9,160 nucleotides of DNA, from positions 1 through 9,160 of the forward strand of contig JADFLZ010000060.1 of NCBI GenBank assembly GCA_022564135.1, read 5' to 3'. The position numbers and the translations under genes are program-made. Source of the stretch: Candidatus Zixiibacteriota bacterium. Its GTDB lineage: Bacteria; Zixibacteria; MSB-5A5; GN15; FEB-12. Below, piece after piece: positions 1 to 6,581 of the stretch (positions are counted from its first letter, which is position 1; every line of letters begins with the position of its first letter). Under the pieces are notes generated by a model. It made no database searches and was not told the DNA's origin. It saw nothing but the letters and a program-made list of their open reading frames with translations.

Positions 1-350
1 GGGAACCTGCAATACCGGGCGCCGCAGAGCCGGCGCTTCCCAGATGATCGCCGGGCCGAACCGGATATTCTTCGCGATCGGATACTCGTAGCCGATGATC
101 ACGTTGTCCCCCGGCTTCGATACGTACTTGACGTTGTTCTGGCCAGTGCGGAGGCCGCCGAGAAGGATCAGGACGGGCAGGGGCCGCGCCGGCCCAGGCG
201 CCGGCAGGTTCACGGTGATCCGGATTGTCTCTCCCCCGGTCGAAGCGAGGACGAGCCTTCGGTGCTCGCGCGCTCCGGCGGCGTCGCGTCGTTCCTCCGA
301 AACGATGTGCAGGCCGGAGGGCTCGCGGGCAAGCGCCGCCAGCGTTTCGC
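1..350 (-). other. GC-rich segment of foreign composition, probably an alpha/beta-hydrolase-like coding fragment
   Basis: By hand count this stretch is about 68% G+C, against about 50% in 351-660 and roughly 40% in 541-660. Its codons end mostly in G or C, unlike every other gene here. Read on the minus strand it stays open and codes a strand-rich protein piece: EHRRLVLAS and TIRITVNLPAP, then a buried strand LPVLILLGG followed by a small loop, then NVIIGYEYP. That order resembles the beta-strand/oxyanion-loop entry of alpha/beta (dienelactone-hydrolase-like) hydrolases; this is a fold impression, not a confirmed hit. It shares nothing recognisable with acetoacetyl-CoA synthetase. The switch lies between about 340 and 360. 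A join of contigs from two genomes is the simplest explanation; recombination or horizontal acquisition is the alternative. Confidence 0.6.
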
Positions 351-978
351 CCAGGTAAAAAGGTTTACCGTTATACCGGTACCCGTCGACGGTCACCAGC
401 AGGCGGGGATGAATTTGTCCAAAACGGTCGATCACTCCGGCCTTGCCAAAATCCGGCGAACAGGAAGACCAGACCGCGCCGATAGATGTAGTCGCCAGCA
501 TACCGATAATTGCTTCGGGGATATTCGGAATAAAGGCCGCTACCCGGTCATTTTTTTTAACACCGAGTTTTTTTAGCCCGGCGGCACAGGCTGCGACTTT
601 TGTTTTTAATTCTTTATAAGAAATTTTTAGAGGCTGTCTGTCTTCTGCCCAGCTAATGATTGCGCAGCGGTCGTCGTCGTAACGCAGCAGGTTTTCAGCA
701 AAGTTCAGGCGGCTGCCGTCAAACCAGACAGCGTTCCAGATTTCTGTTCCTTTTAAGACAGAATCAAACGGTTTTGAATGCCGTATTTCTGCAAGCTCCC
801 AGATGGATTCCCAGAAGTCTTCGGGGTTTGCCACCGACCAGTCATAAAAATCATGGTAAGATTCAAATTCGCGGCCAGTTTTTTTGGCCATAGCTCGGAT
901 GTAGACTGACATATTTGAATTATAGGCGCTATCTTTATGGGGAATCCAGATAGGTTTTGTTTTGAGAGCGACTGGCAA
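1..978 (-). CDS. aacS: Acetoacetyl-CoA synthetase N-terminal part, joined in frame to an unrelated GC-rich sequence (partial, no stop in window)
   Basis: An open frame of 326 codons runs from 978 to the window edge without a stop. About the first 206 residues match the N-terminus of acetoacetyl-CoA synthetase, a cytosolic ANL-superfamily enzyme that activates acetoacetate with ATP and CoA: KPIWIP, the NMSVYIRA and WSVANPEDFW stretches of the ACAS_N region, LNFAENLL, and WSSCSPDFG followed by DRFGQI and VDGYRYNGK. This suits the operon, because acetoacetate is the product of the FAH step just upstream. The start chosen is TTG at 978, six bases after GGAG; no ATG precedes the conserved region, and it lies 19 bases after the flavin reductase stop. 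After residue ~206 (position ~350) the similarity ends and a different protein begins, so the P-loop, the adenylation core and the C-terminal lid (family length about 650) are missing. As drawn, this product could not be an active synthetase. The family call is firm; whether the fusion is real is doubtful. Confidence 0.85.
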   Translation of the reverse strand, partial: MPVALKTKPIWIPHKDSAYNSNMSVYIRAMAKKTGREFESYHDFYDWSVANPEDFWESIWELAEIRHSKPFDSVLKGTEIWNAVWFDGSRLNFAENLLRYDDDRCAIISWAEDRQPLKISYKELKTKVAACAAGLKKLGVKKNDRVAAFIPNIPEAIIGMLATTSIGAVWSSCSPDFGKAGVIDRFGQIHPRLLVTVDGYRYNGKPFYLGETLAALAREPSGLHIVSEERRDAAGAREHRRLVLASTGGETIRITVNLPAPGPARPLPVLILLGGLRTGQNNVKYVSKPGDNVIIGYEYPIAKNIRFGPAIIWEAPALRRPVLQVP

Positions 979-984
979 GATTTG

Positions 985-988
985 CTCC
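985..988 (-). promoter_or_regulatory. Ribosome binding site that decides the TTG start of the acetoacetyl-CoA synthetase gene
   Basis: GGAG (within CTGGAG) lies six bases before a TTG at 978. The next in-frame ATG falls inside the conserved NMSVYIRA stretch, after the family's conserved W-x-P segment, so TTG is the better start. The site lies between the flavin reductase stop and the synthetase start. Confidence 0.6.
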
Positions 989-997
989 AGTTTAGAA

Positions 998-1954
998 TTA
1001 GCTGTTGTCTGTCCGAATCAGCAGAGCTTTCCAGGCAAAGTCTAAATCTTTTTCCTTTAGCGCTGTCTTTATGCTTTCTTCAATTTTGTCGTCGTTTTTA
1101 ATATCAAGAGCTGCAGCCAGCATGAGTTTATAGTCGCCATTAGCCTGATACTCCTCAAATTTGCTTTGGCTGACTTTGAGCTGCTTAAGTCCGTCTTTCA
1201 GTGACGTAACTTCATCTGCTGCTGGAATTGTTTCAATGCCGCCAAGCTGCCCCAGGTTATTAGCAGAAAGAATTTTTGATTCTTTAATTATAGCAGGAAT
1301 ATTGTCATAGCCGATGCCGATTTTCAGTCCCGGTTTTTCAACTTCAAAAACTGCCTCGCCCGAAGCGCGGCAATAAAAATCCGCTCCCATGCGGGCGACC
1401 AGATCGATTTTTTGCGGGTCGATTCTGTCGCCGTCAAATATTTTTTCTGCGATATGAAACTTGACTACTTCGCAGATGGCCAGATTTCCCGACGATGGTC
1501 CGTCACCCAGTTCAATCATCTGCTGCATTTTGCATTCCATCTGAAACAAAGACTCGGCCACTCTGGGCGGCTTTACAATATCTGAAGCTATTGGTGTCAA
1601 GCCGGACTTGGTAAATTCATCTATGCTGACATCGTATTCTGTCGAAGCCAATGAAACCTGCTCTACCATATCAAAAGAAACCATCTGCACCACGCATTCT
1701 TTGGTGGCTATCAGATTATGGTAGGTGTCTTTGTTGGTGCCATCACGACCGCGCCGGCTGGGGGCAAAGGCTACCATAGGGGGATTGGCGCCGAAAGCGT
1801 TAAAAAAAGAAAAGGGAGAAAGATTTCTGATGCCGTCAGTAGATAGTGTCGAAACCAGCGCAATCGGCCGCGGGGCTATGCCGCCTAACAGATAAGAAAA
1901 GACTTCACGAACCTCTACATCTTTTGGTTCGATATGTCGCATCTTATCGCCCAT
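998..1954 (-). CDS. Flavin-reductase-family FMN-binding protein with a C-terminal extension
   Basis: This 318-residue protein has a flavin-reductase-like (FMN-binding split-barrel) domain in about residues 5-210. Visible landmarks are GGIAPRPIALVST, NLSPFSFFNAFGANPP, the basic SRRGRD segment, CVVQMVSFDMV, and a late GNLAICEVV strand followed by KIDLVARMG. The family binds FMN and either reduces free flavin with NAD(P)H or has unassigned redox roles. After residue ~210 comes a charged, helical extension of about 100 residues, beyond the usual ~200-residue domain; long versions of this kind occur in Bacteroidota-like bacteria. No signal peptide or membrane segment is visible. It starts 8 bases after the FAH stop, so it is surely cotranscribed with the tyrosine genes, yet no step of the known pathway needs it. 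A second in-frame ATG lies at residue 5 (position 1942); neither start has a strong ribosome site. The family call is confident; the substrate and role are unknown. Confidence 0.88.
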   Translation of the reverse strand: MGDKMRHIEPKDVEVREVFSYLLGGIAPRPIALVSTLSTDGIRNLSPFSFFNAFGANPPMVAFAPSRRGRDGTNKDTYHNLIATKECVVQMVSFDMVEQVSLASTEYDVSIDEFTKSGLTPIASDIVKPPRVAESLFQMECKMQQMIELGDGPSSGNLAICEVVKFHIAEKIFDGDRIDPQKIDLVARMGADFYCRASGEAVFEVEKPGLKIGIGYDNIPAIIKESKILSANNLGQLGGIETIPAADEVTSLKDGLKQLKVSQSKFEEYQANGDYKLMLAAALDIKNDDKIEESIKTALKEKDLDFAWKALLIRTDNS

Positions 1955-1962
1955 ATTTTGTT

Positions 1963-2997
1963 TTAGGCTAAGGCGGATTCTTTCTTTTTGTCAAGTATAG
2001 AACGGTTTTCAGATGCTTTGACAATTTTATTTTTAAGTTTGCCCAGGCCGCTGATTTCAAGTTCAATCTCGTCACCGTCCTCAAGCCAGACCGGACTGCT
2101 GGTTTCGCCGCGCTCTTTGGCTTTTAGGGCAGCAGTACCGTTCAGTTCTAAATAACAGCCGGTGCCGACTGTGCCTGAGCCTATGACATCACCGGGGCGG
2201 ATTTCTACTCCGTATGAAACGCGTTCGATTATTTCTGCGAACGTCCAGTTCATATCTTTGAAATTACCTTCGGAGACGAGCTTGCCATTGTGACGAGCGG
2301 TCATTTTGAGTTCGTACTTGTTGCCATAATCAGAATCTATCCGGTACTCTTCGATTTCATCCGGTGTCACCAGCCAGGGACCAATAGTCGTAGCGAAATC
2401 TTTTCCTTTGGCCGGACCTAAGCTGAGTTTCATTTCTTCCATCTGAAGTTTTCTGGCCGAAAGGTCGTTCATAATCGTATAGCCGGCGATATAGTCATCA
2501 GCCTCCGAGCATGAAATGTTTTTGCCGCGTCTGCCGATTACAATAGCGACTTCAAGTTCAAAATCAAGTTTATGCAGATGGTCGCTTTCGACCGTTATGT
2601 CTCCTTCGCCAAAGACAGCATTATGATTGGTGAAATAGAAAACCGGAAACTGGTCAAACTCCGGTATCATCTCAACCCCGCGGTTGCGTCGGGCGGTGGC
2701 CACATGCTGGCGGAAGGCGTAAGCGTCACGGCAGGAGGGAGGATGCGGCACCGGGGCCAGCAGAGGCGCTGCCTCGCTTTGGTCGATTCCGACATCAAGC
2801 TTGCCGGTTAAGAAGGCTTCTTCGACTTTTCTGGCTATGCCCATATTTTTGTCGCCGCCACCCAAAAAGCTGTTCATATCAACTGGCAGAGACAAAGACA
2901 GTTTTTCTGCGCTGATTTTTAAATCTACAATTTGTTCATTGACATAGAGGCCGGTACGTTCTTCTCCGGCGTCGTTTTTAAACGAGACCAATTTCAT
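1963..2997 (-). CDS. fah: Fumarylacetoacetase (fumarylacetoacetate hydrolase family)
   Basis: This 344-residue cytosolic enzyme probably cleaves fumarylacetoacetate to fumarate and acetoacetate, the last carbon-carbon cleavage of tyrosine degradation. The FAH fold is clear: an N-terminal domain to about residue 85, then the catalytic part with RQH (H98, likely catalytic base), KLDFELEVA (E147 and E149, metal ligands), MNDLSAR (D178, metal ligand), GPAKGKDF (K197-D200) and the late GSGTVGTGC loop. It has the length of the shorter bacterial FAH group rather than the ~420 residues of animal enzymes. Start: ATG 2997 follows AAGGA at 8 bases. A 95-base spacer separates it from the aminotransferase, the longest gap in the operon; the FAH start sequence recurs at the far end of that spacer. 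FAH-family proteins also include decarboxylases and hydratases, but the neighbours make fumarylacetoacetase much the likeliest role. Confidence 0.92.
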   Translation of the reverse strand: MKLVSFKNDAGEERTGLYVNEQIVDLKISAEKLSLSLPVDMNSFLGGGDKNMGIARKVEEAFLTGKLDVGIDQSEAAPLLAPVPHPPSCRDAYAFRQHVATARRNRGVEMIPEFDQFPVFYFTNHNAVFGEGDITVESDHLHKLDFELEVAIVIGRRGKNISCSEADDYIAGYTIMNDLSARKLQMEEMKLSLGPAKGKDFATTIGPWLVTPDEIEEYRIDSDYGNKYELKMTARHNGKLVSEGNFKDMNWTFAEIIERVSYGVEIRPGDVIGSGTVGTGCYLELNGTAALKAKERGETSSPVWLEDGDEIELEISGLGKLKNKIVKASENRSILDKKKESALA

Positions 2998-2998
2998 T
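2988..2998 (-). repeat. 11-bp direct repeat, copy 2, covering the FAH start codon
   Basis: CCAATTTCATT (plus strand) is identical to 3079-3089; on the coding strand it reads AATGAAATTGG and contains the FAH start ATG. The two copies are 91 bases apart and enclose an 80-base interval. Flanking bases differ on both sides, so the match is exactly 11 bases. Confidence 0.7.
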
Positions 2999-3016
2999 GG
3001 CTATATCCTTACTTTT

Positions 3017-3046
3017 ATTCTATTTATAATTCGAACCGTTCGACAA
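3017..3046 (-). promoter_or_regulatory. Possible internal promoter with palindromic operator-like site
   Basis: In the aminotransferase-FAH spacer the coding strand carries TTGTCG (3046-3041), 18 bases, then TAGAAT (3022-3017), which is 5 of 6 like the sigma70 -10 box but has a weak -35. A perfect 13-base palindrome with one central base, TCGAACCGTTCGA, lies at 3031-3043, between and partly over the boxes, where a repressor could sit. It could allow separate control of FAH, flavin reductase and AACS. This is a pattern match only. Confidence 0.3.
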
Positions 3047-3078
3047 GTTTAAATGCTGTTGTTCAATAATAGACCTGT

Positions 3079-3089
3079 CCAATTTCATT
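3079..3089 (-). repeat. 11-bp direct repeat, copy 1, just after the aminotransferase stop
   Basis: Identical to 2988-2998. It starts three bases after the aminotransferase TAG (3093-3095) and includes an ATG at 3088 that opens a 22-codon frame ending at 3020. If one copy plus the 80-base interval were removed, FAH would start four bases after the aminotransferase stop, a normal spacing for this operon. Confidence 0.7.
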
Positions 3090-3092
3090 TAA

Positions 3093-4229
3093 CTAAGTCC
3101 TTACTGCTTTTTTATTTTCTATTCCAAACTTCTCAGACAATGCCTGATAAACTTTTTCAATAACTGAAACAGCAAATTCTGTTTCATCTTCTGTTCCGGA
3201 ATTAATTCTTATAGCCTCAGGAATTCCAAAAGATTTTACGTGCCGGACTATCAGACCGTGCTCAAGGCATTGCTCGTTAAAAGCCGTGGCAAACTGCTCT
3301 GACGGAAACAGTATCATAATAAAATTTGCTGCTGTCGGTATTTGCTTTATGCCGAGCCTGTTGAAGCAGGTCTTCAAAGTAGCCAGCGACTTGCTATTGG
3401 TGTCAACTGTCTTTCTCAAGAAGTCGTCATCATCAAGTGCGGCTTCGGCCGCTATTTGAGCCGGGTAGTTAGGCTCAAAAGGAAGTTTCACTTTGTAGAT
3501 TTCTTTTATGACCGCCGCTGGCGCTATTGCAAAGCCAACTCTCAGACCGGCCAGCCCGTAGGCCTTGGAAAAAGTACGGGTGACTATCAGGTTTTGGTAG
3601 TCGTATTCGAAGCCGTTGGGGTAGTCGCTGTTTTCTTCGGCATAAACAGTATAGGCTTCGTCTAAAATTACCAGAATTGAATCCGGCACATGGCTCATAA
3701 ACTTTTCAAATTCAGCTTTACTGAACATAGTTCCGGTCGGGTTATTGGGATTAGCCAGGTAAATTAGTTTTGTCTTTTCAGTTATTACGCTGGCTATTGC
3801 GTCAAGATCGTAACCGTAATCTTTAAGAGGAACTTTGACTAACTTGCGACCGAACTTGAGTACATTCACATATATCCCGATAAAAGTTCCCTCTGATGTA
3901 AGAACTTCATCGTTGTGGTCTGTGAAAGCGTTAACGATATAGGCTAGAATAGAATCAGTGCCATGGCCGCAGACTATTTCATGTTGGCTCTTACCATACT
4001 TTTTTGCAATGGCCTGAACCAGCCGGTGCGACGAGGGGTCAACATAGCGATGTGATTCTTCCAGAATATTTTCGAGAGCCAGGAGTGCTTTTGGCGACGG
4101 CCCTAAAGGGTTTTCGTTTGAAGCAAGCTTTACAATCTTCTTTAGATTTTTCTCACGGGCCAGTTCATTGATTGGTTTACCAGCCACATAAGCTTTCAGC
4201 GCGCGAATATATTCAGGGACATCAACCAA
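3093..4229 (-). CDS. hisC: HisC-type PLP aminotransferase, probably tyrosine/aromatic aminotransferase
   Basis: This 378-residue fold-type I PLP enzyme of the histidinol-phosphate aminotransferase family has all key positions: SNENPLGPSP (38-46), GHGTDSI (cofactor phosphate loop, 88-94), ANPNNPTG (159-166), DEAY (D190, Y193), TFSKAYGLAGLRVG with the Schiff-base lysine K222, and RINSGTEDE with substrate carboxylate-binding R341. No histidine-biosynthesis gene is nearby. The gene sits between homogentisate dioxygenase and FAH, so its likely job is tyrosine to 4-hydroxyphenylpyruvate; some HisC enzymes are known to accept aromatic amino acids. The start is TTG at 4229, preceded by GGGGGA at about six bases, 12 bases after the dioxygenase stop. 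This implies translational coupling. A dual role in histidine synthesis cannot be excluded from sequence. The family is very sure, the substrate fairly sure. Confidence 0.9.
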   Translation of the reverse strand: MVDVPEYIRALKAYVAGKPINELAREKNLKKIVKLASNENPLGPSPKALLALENILEESHRYVDPSSHRLVQAIAKKYGKSQHEIVCGHGTDSILAYIVNAFTDHNDEVLTSEGTFIGIYVNVLKFGRKLVKVPLKDYGYDLDAIASVITEKTKLIYLANPNNPTGTMFSKAEFEKFMSHVPDSILVILDEAYTVYAEENSDYPNGFEYDYQNLIVTRTFSKAYGLAGLRVGFAIAPAAVIKEIYKVKLPFEPNYPAQIAAEAALDDDDFLRKTVDTNSKSLATLKTCFNRLGIKQIPTAANFIMILFPSEQFATAFNEQCLEHGLIVRHVKSFGIPEAIRINSGTEDETEFAVSVIEKVYQALSEKFGIENKKAVRT

Positions 4230-4234
4230 GCAAT

Positions 4235-4240
4235 TCCCCC
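4235..4240 (-). promoter_or_regulatory. Ribosome binding site for the TTG start of the aminotransferase
   Basis: GGGGGA lies two bases after the homogentisate dioxygenase stop and about five to six bases before the TTG at 4229. It fits within the 12-base gap and supports the TTG start. The only ATG close by, at 4223, is out of frame. Confidence 0.55.
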
Positions 4241-4241
4241 G

Positions 4242-5405
4242 TTATTCCAGCCATGACCGGGAGTAGCCTTCGTCAAGAGTATCTTTGACATTTAAGGTCG
4301 GCCGAAGAGGTGTAAAAGTATCTACCATAACCGCATACTCGTCGGTTCCCTTTTTGCCGATTGATTCTTCTGTTTTGCCCGGCTGAGGACCATGGGGCAT
4401 TCCGCCCGGGTGGAGCGTGATAGAACCCTCTTTGACTCCCTTTCTTGACATAAAATCACCCGCGACATAGTAGATGACCTCGTCGCTGTCGATATTTGAA
4501 TGAAAATAAGGCGTCGGAATAGCTTCCTGATGAAAGTCAAAAGGACGCGGAACAAAATTGCACAAAACAAAATTTTGCGTTTTAAAACAGAGGTGAGTCG
4601 GCGGAGGCAGATGAATACGGCCTACTTTGGAATGGTAGCTTTTAATATTAAGAGCAAAGGGATACAAAAAACCGTCCCAGCCGACTACATCGAATGGATG
4701 GTGGGGCAGGAGATGCTCAAAGTATTTTTTGCCTGCTTTAAGAATTACTTTGAAATCACCTTTTTCGCAAATCGCAGGCAGATTGTCAGGAATAATAAAA
4801 TCTCGCTCGGAGTAAGGTGCGTTCTCGGTCAGTTGCCCATAGTCATTGCGGTAATTCTTTGGTATTTCAAAAGCAGTATCGCTTTCGACCAGTAGCAGGC
4901 GGTTGTTATCATAGTTGTCAAATTTAAGCTGGTAGGTGGTGCAGCGCGGGATTATTAGCTGGTCACCCTCGACAAATTTGAACGAGCCATACTCACTTAA
5001 GAAGTTCCCCTGGCCGTGATGTATAAAAATATACTCGTTATGAAAGGCGTTGCGGAAAAACAGGTCAGTATCTTCGGTAACTTTGGCCGTGGCCATAGTG
5101 GTATGTTCGTTCTGGAGGAAGACCGTTCTGCTATTAATAAAGTTGCCGCTGCTTTCTTTATCGTAAGTGAAGAAATGATAAAAAAGCACCTGAGCATCTT
5201 TCCATTCCTGAAAACTGCTTGGGCTGGCGATAGCTTTTGCGTCTTTTAAGGCTGTTGGCAGGAAGTGGTGATATTTATTAGAATAGACACCGCTGAAACC
5301 CTTGCTCGAGGCCAGTTCTTCGCGGTAGAGCGATTTTCCGTCAGGCTTGTAGAAAGTAGTATGTTTTACTTTCGGCATGTCTCCGAGCTTATGATAAAAC
5401 GGCAT
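4242..5405 (-). CDS. hmgA: Homogentisate 1,2-dioxygenase
   Basis: This 387-residue cytosolic non-heme Fe(II) enzyme opens the homogentisate ring to maleylacetoacetate. It begins with the typical bacterial MPFYHKLGDMPKVKH and carries the cupin core: FDVVGWDG (238-245), then GRIHLPPPTH, PYFHSNIDSDEV (299-310) and LHPGGMPHGPQPG (331-343). By comparison with the human enzyme (H335, E341, H371), the iron ligands should be H302, E309 (or D308) and H338. The first acidic ligand is one residue further from the histidine than in the human protein, as in the divergent short bacterial branch. Its length of 387 is also below the ~440 of the classical enzymes. Start: ATG 5405 follows AAGGA by eight bases, 29 bases after the hpd stop; it lies 12 bases upstream of the aminotransferase start. 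The linked HPD and FAH genes make the assignment strong. Confidence 0.92.
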   Translation of the reverse strand: MPFYHKLGDMPKVKHTTFYKPDGKSLYREELASSKGFSGVYSNKYHHFLPTALKDAKAIASPSSFQEWKDAQVLFYHFFTYDKESSGNFINSRTVFLQNEHTTMATAKVTEDTDLFFRNAFHNEYIFIHHGQGNFLSEYGSFKFVEGDQLIIPRCTTYQLKFDNYDNNRLLLVESDTAFEIPKNYRNDYGQLTENAPYSERDFIIPDNLPAICEKGDFKVILKAGKKYFEHLLPHHPFDVVGWDGFLYPFALNIKSYHSKVGRIHLPPPTHLCFKTQNFVLCNFVPRPFDFHQEAIPTPYFHSNIDSDEVIYYVAGDFMSRKGVKEGSITLHPGGMPHGPQPGKTEESIGKKGTDEYAVMVDTFTPLRPTLNVKDTLDEGYSRSWLE

Positions 5406-5434
5406 AATTTATTTCCTTAATTTAATTCCGCAAA

Positions 5435-6574
5435 TTAGCAGGGCGGCAAGACTTCCTGAACTTCTTCATCCAGAGCGCCGCGAAGTTTCTGGTCAAGCTC
5501 TATTGACTCAAACAGAGCTTTGAAATTCCCCTTACCAAATCCCTGGCTGTCGCCTACACGCTGAATGAATTCAAAGAAGAAAGTAGGCCGGTCACCTATC
5601 GGTTTGGTGAAAAGCTGCAGCAGGTAGCCGTTGCCTTCAATATCGCACAAAATCCGGTGCTTTTGCAGGTCGTCTATGTTTTCATCTATCTTTACATCTT
5701 CGCGCTTGCGGAGCATGTCATAGTAGGTGTCTGGAATTTCAAGAAACTCTATTCCATTTTTTCTAAGTGCCTCAACTGTGCTGACAATATCCTTGGTCGT
5801 AATTGCGATATGCTGTACGCCAGAGCCGTTATACTGCTCAATGAACTCTTCAATCTGTGATTTCTTCATGCCTTCATACGGTTCATTGATAGGGTTTTTG
5901 ATCACATTGTCTTTAGAGCGGACAACTTTGGATAATAGCGATGAATATTTGGTGCCGATGTCTCCTGCTTTGAAATCCACAAACGTTTCAAAGTCCATGG
6001 TGTTGTTAAAATAATCTGCCCAGAGATTCATTTCGTTCTCGCGGACGTTGCCTACTATGTGGTCAATTCCCTGAATGCCTGTCTCATCGCTGTCCACATT
6101 TATCAGCCGCTTTGGTTCACAGAAATTCGGGCGGAACAAATGCCGGTAGTTGTCGCGGTTGACATAAACCAGTTCTGTATCATCGTAAAGGCGAATCGCC
6201 GCTTCATCGACGTAGCCATGATGGTTTTCGGTTCGTTTCGGTTTGCTGACCATTATGGCGCCTCGCTTGGTGGCGTGTCTAAAGGCTTTCTCCACATCGT
6301 CAACTTCAATCGCCCAGCGTTTGACACCGTCTCCATGCCGGGTGATAAAATCGTAGACTTCCCAGCATGAGGGCTCAAGAGGCGAAGTCACTACAATCTT
6401 GAGATTGTTCTTAGTCAGGTAAAAAGACATCCGGTCGCGGACGTTCATCTCCGGCCCGGAGTAGGCGGTTATCTTCATGCCCAGAGCCTTGGCGAAGAAA
6501 TAGGCCGTGGCTTTGGCCGAGCCGACGTAGAACTCTACGTAATCATAGCCTCTGATTCCCATATTATCACTCAT
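5435..6574 (-). CDS. hpd: 4-hydroxyphenylpyruvate dioxygenase
   Basis: First gene of the operon; it converts 4-hydroxyphenylpyruvate to homogentisate using Fe(II) and O2. Two vicinal-oxygen-chelate (glyoxalase-like) domains are visible: an N-terminal one from YDYVEFYVG, and the catalytic C-terminal one from GIDHIVGNV. The Fe ligands of the 2-His-1-carboxylate triad are clear, counted from ATG 6574: H172 (DHIVGN), H255 (VQHIAITT) and E335 (FFFEFIQR). GNGYLLQLFTKP and the closing GFGKGNFKALFE helix, which caps the active site, are family hallmarks. The length of about 379 is normal. Start: ATG 6574 is preceded by GGAG at seven bases; a TTG at 6595 in the same frame would add seven residues but has no good ribosome site and family similarity begins after 6574. 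No signal peptide. The upstream promoter and leader hairpin lie at 6618-6702. A very confident call. Confidence 0.95.
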   Translation of the reverse strand: MSDNMGIRGYDYVEFYVGSAKATAYFFAKALGMKITAYSGPEMNVRDRMSFYLTKNNLKIVVTSPLEPSCWEVYDFITRHGDGVKRWAIEVDDVEKAFRHATKRGAIMVSKPKRTENHHGYVDEAAIRLYDDTELVYVNRDNYRHLFRPNFCEPKRLINVDSDETGIQGIDHIVGNVRENEMNLWADYFNNTMDFETFVDFKAGDIGTKYSSLLSKVVRSKDNVIKNPINEPYEGMKKSQIEEFIEQYNGSGVQHIAITTKDIVSTVEALRKNGIEFLEIPDTYYDMLRKREDVKIDENIDDLQKHRILCDIEGNGYLLQLFTKPIGDRPTFFFEFIQRVGDSQGFGKGNFKALFESIELDQKLRGALDEEVQEVLPPC

Positions 6575-6581
6575 ATCTAAA

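Noticed and set aside
1..350. Insertion sequence or transposase at the left edge
   Set aside because: The encoded sequence has no transposase motif and no terminal repeat is visible; it looks like part of an ordinary hydrolase-type gene.
95..576. Overlapping plus-strand frames of 86-104 codons in the GC-rich left end
   Set aside because: They are arginine/proline-rich antisense frames opposite a continuous minus-strand coding frame with recognisable homology; high G+C lowers stop frequency.
4500..4895. Plus-strand frame of 131 codons inside the homogentisate dioxygenase gene
   Set aside because: It lies wholly opposite a well-supported conserved gene, with no ribosome site or recognisable domain of its own.
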